This document shows positions 60,856-64,000 of a DNA stretch of 64,000 nt, piece by piece; within the stretch, counting starts at the first letter, position 1; each line of letters begins with the position of its first letter. The notes under the pieces were generated by a model, which was not told the DNA's origin, ran no database searches, and saw only the letters and a list, made by a program, of their open reading frames with translations. Origin of the DNA: Flavobacterium sp. SH_e (lineage in GTDB: Bacteria; Bacteroidota; Bacteroidia; Flavobacteriales; Flavobacteriaceae); contig NZ_JAOVZN010000009.1 of NCBI RefSeq assembly GCF_025717045.1, forward strand, positions 1 through 64,000, in the 5' to 3' direction. The translations under genes were made by a program, and so were the position numbers.

Positions 60856-62388
60856 TTATTTGGTTTCGATATCGATTATTTTTCTGCCGTTTTCTCCTAG
60901 ATAATGAACAAGAATATTTTCATAAACTTTGTAGCCATCGTCAACATTCGTAAAAATGATTAAACCTTGCTTTGTTTTTGGAAGCATAAAAACAATAGTC
61001 TGTACGCCTTTATCAGCTCCGCCGTGAGAAAGCGCGTAATTTTCGTTTCCTAAATCATAGATTTCAAAACCCAAACCAAAATATTTGTTTTTTTTCGTTT
61101 GGACTTGATGCGAAACCATTTCAGCAAAAACCTTTTTGCTTAAACCTTCACTGTTCATTACGCTTGATAAAAATTTGCCGTAATCTTCAACTGTAGTCAA
61201 AAGATCGTCAGCAGCGCTTGCCGTTTTATTTTTAGTTGGTTCATAAGCATTTCCGTCTTTATCATAATTAACTGCATATCTCGAAAGATCAATTTTATCA
61301 TTCCAGATTAATTGAGAATCAGTCATTTTCAGAGGATCAAAAACTAATTCTGAAGCCAATTGATCTAAAGTTTTATGAAATTTCTTTTCTAAAGCTTTTT
61401 TCAAATATTCCATGCCTTCTCCCGAATATTGATATTGCGTTCCAGGTTTGAACTTAAAATCCAATTTTTTAGATTCGTTCAAATACCTCCAATTCGGCAA
61501 ACCAGTTTGATGGCTTAAAATAATTCTTGTAGTCAATAATTTATGATTTGGATCTTTAGCAATATCTGGATCAATCCAATATTTATCAAGCGGTTCGTCT
61601 AAATCCCATTTTCCTTGCGAAACCAATTTCAAAGCAACAATTGCAGTTACTGGTTTTGTGAGCGAAGCAACGTTCCAAATTGTATTATATGGTGCAGGAG
61701 AATCTCTTTTAAGATTTCCAAAAACTTTTACCTGTTTTAGTTTTCCGTCAGAAATAATTCCAAGTCCTAAAGTCGGAACATTATTTTCTTTTAGCCACTT
61801 TTCAGTTTCTTCGTCATTATCAAAAAGAGCGCTTTTTCCTTCTATCGAATTTGTAGCTAGATGATCGTAACTTAAAATTCGTTTTAATTTCCAAGTGTTG
61901 TTTTCTAAAACCCAAAGATGTGAAAACCTTGCTTTTCCAACTAATTTTTCGTTTTTCTTTAAGAACGGTTCACCTTTATTTGTTTTGTTTTCATAGAAAT
62001 AATGAATTCCAGTTTGTAAAGCAGCATACAAAACTCCGTTTTTATATAACGGATAAATTTTAGTGCTTTCGTCAACTAGTTCTCTTCTAGATTGATACGT
62101 TGACGGAGAAGCACATAAACCGCTTTTCATTGTTTTTACAAAATCCGCTTTATTCGAAAGTCCGTTTTTATCGTGGTAAAATTCTAATTGATCGCTGCAA
62201 AGACTTTCAGATACAGAAATGTTGCAGGTATTAAAACCGACATCAAAAAGCAAACTGTCGAGCGACATGATGGTTTTGTACAATTCGGAGTTTTTTTCTT
62301 CTTGCGAAAAAACGGTTTGAAAAGAGAAAACTAAAATTCCAATTAAGATAGTTTTTAATTGAAAATGAATGAGATTGATGATTTTCAT
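60856..62388 (-). CDS. Serine hydrolase with an N-terminal NTF2-like domain
   Basis: 510 residues from the ATG at 62388 (signal peptide ending TVFSQ); the longer frame to 62433 would add a non-signal leader. The N-terminal about 150 residues are an NTF2/DUF4440-like domain (LCSDQLEFYHDKNG ... FSHLWVLENNTWKLKRILSYDH). The C-terminal about 310 residues are a beta-lactamase-fold hydrolase with SLTK nucleophile, YSG motif and SHGGADKG. The fusion recalls bacterial proteins where the small domain is regulatory or substrate-binding. Exported to the periplasm. Confidence 0.87.
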   Translation of the reverse strand: MKIINLIHFQLKTILIGILVFSFQTVFSQEEKNSELYKTIMSLDSLLFDVGFNTCNISVSESLCSDQLEFYHDKNGLSNKADFVKTMKSGLCASPSTYQSRRELVDESTKIYPLYKNGVLYAALQTGIHYFYENKTNKGEPFLKKNEKLVGKARFSHLWVLENNTWKLKRILSYDHLATNSIEGKSALFDNDEETEKWLKENNVPTLGLGIISDGKLKQVKVFGNLKRDSPAPYNTIWNVASLTKPVTAIVALKLVSQGKWDLDEPLDKYWIDPDIAKDPNHKLLTTRIILSHQTGLPNWRYLNESKKLDFKFKPGTQYQYSGEGMEYLKKALEKKFHKTLDQLASELVFDPLKMTDSQLIWNDKIDLSRYAVNYDKDGNAYEPTKNKTASAADDLLTTVEDYGKFLSSVMNSEGLSKKVFAEMVSHQVQTKKNKYFGLGFEIYDLGNENYALSHGGADKGVQTIVFMLPKTKQGLIIFTNVDDGYKVYENILVHYLGENGRKIIDIETK

Positions 62389-62466
62389 TTTGTTAATTGA
62401 TTGATTATTGATGATTTTGCAAAAATAAATCAATCAAGATTAACAAAATTGTACAAATGCGAAATC

Positions 62467-63255
62467 TTATCTTTTTTGCGAAAGAAAATACATTTCTGGA
62501 TTAAACATTTTTGGAGTTGTTTTAGTCACATCTTTAAACTTTCTGATAAAATGCGACTGATCGAAATATTTATTATAAAGTGCAATTTCGGTTAAATTCA
62601 TTTTCTCTAAATCGGCATTCAGCATTTGATCGACAGATTTTCTGAATTTTAAAATCTGAATGTACTTTTTAATAGTAAGTCCAGTCGCTGTTTTAAATTT
62701 TATTTGAAGTAATCGCTGCGAAGAATTCAACAATTTTCCTATTTCTGAAACTGAAATTTCATCTTCACGAAGTCTTATAATTTCACAGATTTTTTCAATT
62801 ATATTTTGATTTGAATCTGCTAATGTTTCAAAATAAGTATTAATTGTTTCCAATAATGCTTCAATATCAGATTGAATCTCAAGTTTAAAAGGCAATTCAG
62901 TTGAATTAATTTTAATAATCGCATCTGTAAAATTGCTCAAATCGTATTTCGGAAACATTGAAAGCGTCCATGCGTGCAATTGAATAATCGTGACTTTTGT
63001 TTTCGGCTGAATATTAACGAGCACTTTATTTGTCATTTGAGAACAGAAATAAATGTCTTCATTCATTTCGTATTTGTTTTTATTCGTGTGAACTTCGATT
63101 GCATTTCCACTTACAATTGCCAAATTAAAACAGCCATTTGGTAAAACGAGTTTGTTTTCAATTAGGCTTTCGCCGATGCTGTTGTCTAAACGCCAAATTT
63201 TATTAACGAACCTTTCCGTTTTTTTATTTAGATAATGTTCTGAATATAAGTTCAT
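62467..63255 (-). CDS. AraC-family transcriptional regulator
   Basis: 262 residues, soluble. The N-terminal domain (about 1-140) resembles the DUF6597/cupin-like sensing part of small AraC regulators (LVLPNGCFNLAIVSG, TKVTIIQLHAWTLSMFP). The C-terminal about 100 residues have the two helix-turn-helix motifs (ISVSEIGKLLNSSQRLLQIKF and MNLTEIALYNKYFDQSHFIRKFKDVTKTTP). It may regulate the adjacent serine hydrolase gene, which lies 78 bp downstream on the same strand. Confidence 0.87.
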   Translation of the reverse strand: MNLYSEHYLNKKTERFVNKIWRLDNSIGESLIENKLVLPNGCFNLAIVSGNAIEVHTNKNKYEMNEDIYFCSQMTNKVLVNIQPKTKVTIIQLHAWTLSMFPKYDLSNFTDAIIKINSTELPFKLEIQSDIEALLETINTYFETLADSNQNIIEKICEIIRLREDEISVSEIGKLLNSSQRLLQIKFKTATGLTIKKYIQILKFRKSVDQMLNADLEKMNLTEIALYNKYFDQSHFIRKFKDVTKTTPKMFNPEMYFLSQKR

Positions 63256-63291
63256 TTGGGTTTTTAAAAGTTTAGAATTTAGAAATTTAGA

Positions 63292-63831
63292 TTATTTAAA
63301 TGTGACATTGGCTTTATTAATTTTTACTGAGTTTACAAGTTCTTTAAATGAATTAAGATATTTAATAAACTCATCATTGTCTTTGGCAGATAGAACAGCC
63401 GTTACAATTGTGGTTTGAGTTTCAATAACCAACAAAACTTCTTCTTTAAAATCCGGGTAAATATATTTTACGGCTCTATAACGGCCAGTTAAAAAATTAT
63501 CCTTTTTAAAGTTTTCAAAATTTATATCAAATTCATTAATTTTTATTTCAGGAATTTGATCTTTTAAACCATCATTATTTCCTTGAATCCATAAGTTTAA
63601 ATCAGGAGACGAACCATAATCTAATCCATAAACATACATATATGTATTATCACTGACTTCTTTTTCGTATGGTTTTATTAAAAAAGGGATTTCATCTGTT
63701 TGGACCTGAATCCAATTTTTAGGAATATTCAAAATTATGAGATGTTTGTTTCCGGTCAACATTTTTGTTTGTGCATAAAAATTGAGAGAAATCAGAACAA
63801 AAAATAGAATTAGATAAGCTTTACTTTTCAT
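63292..63831 (-). CDS. Hypothetical secreted protein
   Basis: 179 residues, signal peptide ending FYAQ. The mature part alternates strands and helices (HLIILNIPKNWIQVQ, TYMYVYGLDYGSSPDLNLW, EEVLLVIETQTTIVTAVLSA) and resembles small exported proteins of unknown role. It precedes the AraC regulator with 36 bp and is probably co-transcribed with it. The 169 bp to the window end hold no gene. Confidence 0.7.
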   Translation of the reverse strand: MKSKAYLILFFVLISLNFYAQTKMLTGNKHLIILNIPKNWIQVQTDEIPFLIKPYEKEVSDNTYMYVYGLDYGSSPDLNLWIQGNNDGLKDQIPEIKINEFDINFENFKKDNFLTGRYRAVKYIYPDFKEEVLLVIETQTTIVTAVLSAKDNDEFIKYLNSFKELVNSVKINKANVTFK

Positions 63832-64000
63832 GATTTTGGAAAAAAAGGTGGATTTTTGATTAAGCTAATGTATTGTTTTTTTGTTAAAGAGATGAGGCGC
63901 TTTTTCTAGGAGCGTCTATACTCAAGTAAATATTAGTCTTTCTAGGCAAATAATTGTCGTATTTTAAAGCTCATGTACAATTATTAGTTATTTTTACGAT

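Noticed and set aside
1-64000. Search for tRNA, rRNA, CRISPR arrays, prophage or defence genes
   Set aside because: No cloverleaf, rRNA-like segment, regular repeat-spacer array or phage/defence protein was recognised by eye; a covariance search would be needed to exclude small RNAs fully.

Overview
The window is an AT-rich chromosomal segment of a Flavobacterium-like member of the Bacteroidota. The evidence is the TonB-dependent receptors and SusC-style N-terminal domains, lipoproteins with a Cys-Ser/Asn-Asp start, outer-membrane proteins ending in an aromatic residue, start sites without Shine-Dalgarno sequences, and -7 promoter elements of the TAnnTTTG type. No rRNA, tRNA, CRISPR array, transposase or prophage gene was found. 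Most genes are housekeeping; the surprises lie mainly between genes.

Layout. 0-8 kb: a phosphate-response cluster, with a surface lipoprotein and a TonB receptor on the minus strand, divergent from a PhoB/PhoR-like two-component pair and an OprP/O-like porin. Three promoters here (lipoprotein, receptor, porin) carry the same three-hexamer, 11-bp-phased array at a fixed 8 bp from the -7 element, a candidate PhoB box. 8-17 kb: a glycosyltransferase, an Ala/Lys-rich secreted protein, a giant outer-membrane barrel, an AraC-type membrane regulator and a second outer-membrane receptor. 17-26.5 kb: aspartate kinase with an SSAT-like acetyltransferase, fructose bisphosphatase, dCMP deaminase, a C-terminal processing protease and small membrane or lipoprotein genes. 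26.8-31.4 kb: a DUF3109 protein and class Ia ribonucleotide reductase (nrdB-nrdA).

31.9-36.2 kb: the operon pheA, aminotransferase, tyrA, DAHP synthase/chorismate mutase. It is preceded by a 26-codon leader peptide rich in Phe codons and by mutually exclusive antiterminator and terminator stems, a complete ribosome-mediated attenuator. 36.4-38.2 kb: a C10 (streptopain-like) cysteine protease lipoprotein and a small secreted neighbour. 38.5-49.2 kb: rsgA, dtd, three tandem DUF3857/transglutaminase-like genes (the last two have lost the catalytic Cys and His), a MazG-like hydrolase, aroA and queA. 49.5-64 kb: kynureninase, a glycine-zipper lipoprotein, a protein with a duplicated BamE-like unit, an unrecognised 598-residue cysteine-rich protein, an AsmA-like membrane protein, a penicillin acylase, two beta-lactamase-fold serine hydrolases, an AraC regulator and small secreted proteins.

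The intergenic spaces hold several families of short inverted-repeat elements and an unusual class of heptanucleotide-periodic tracts: different 7-mers, always phased at 7 bp, in at least nine spacers. Start sites were adjusted where the longest frame used an implausible upstream codon (phoB-like gene, porin, two serine hydrolases, the small gene after the C10 protease).
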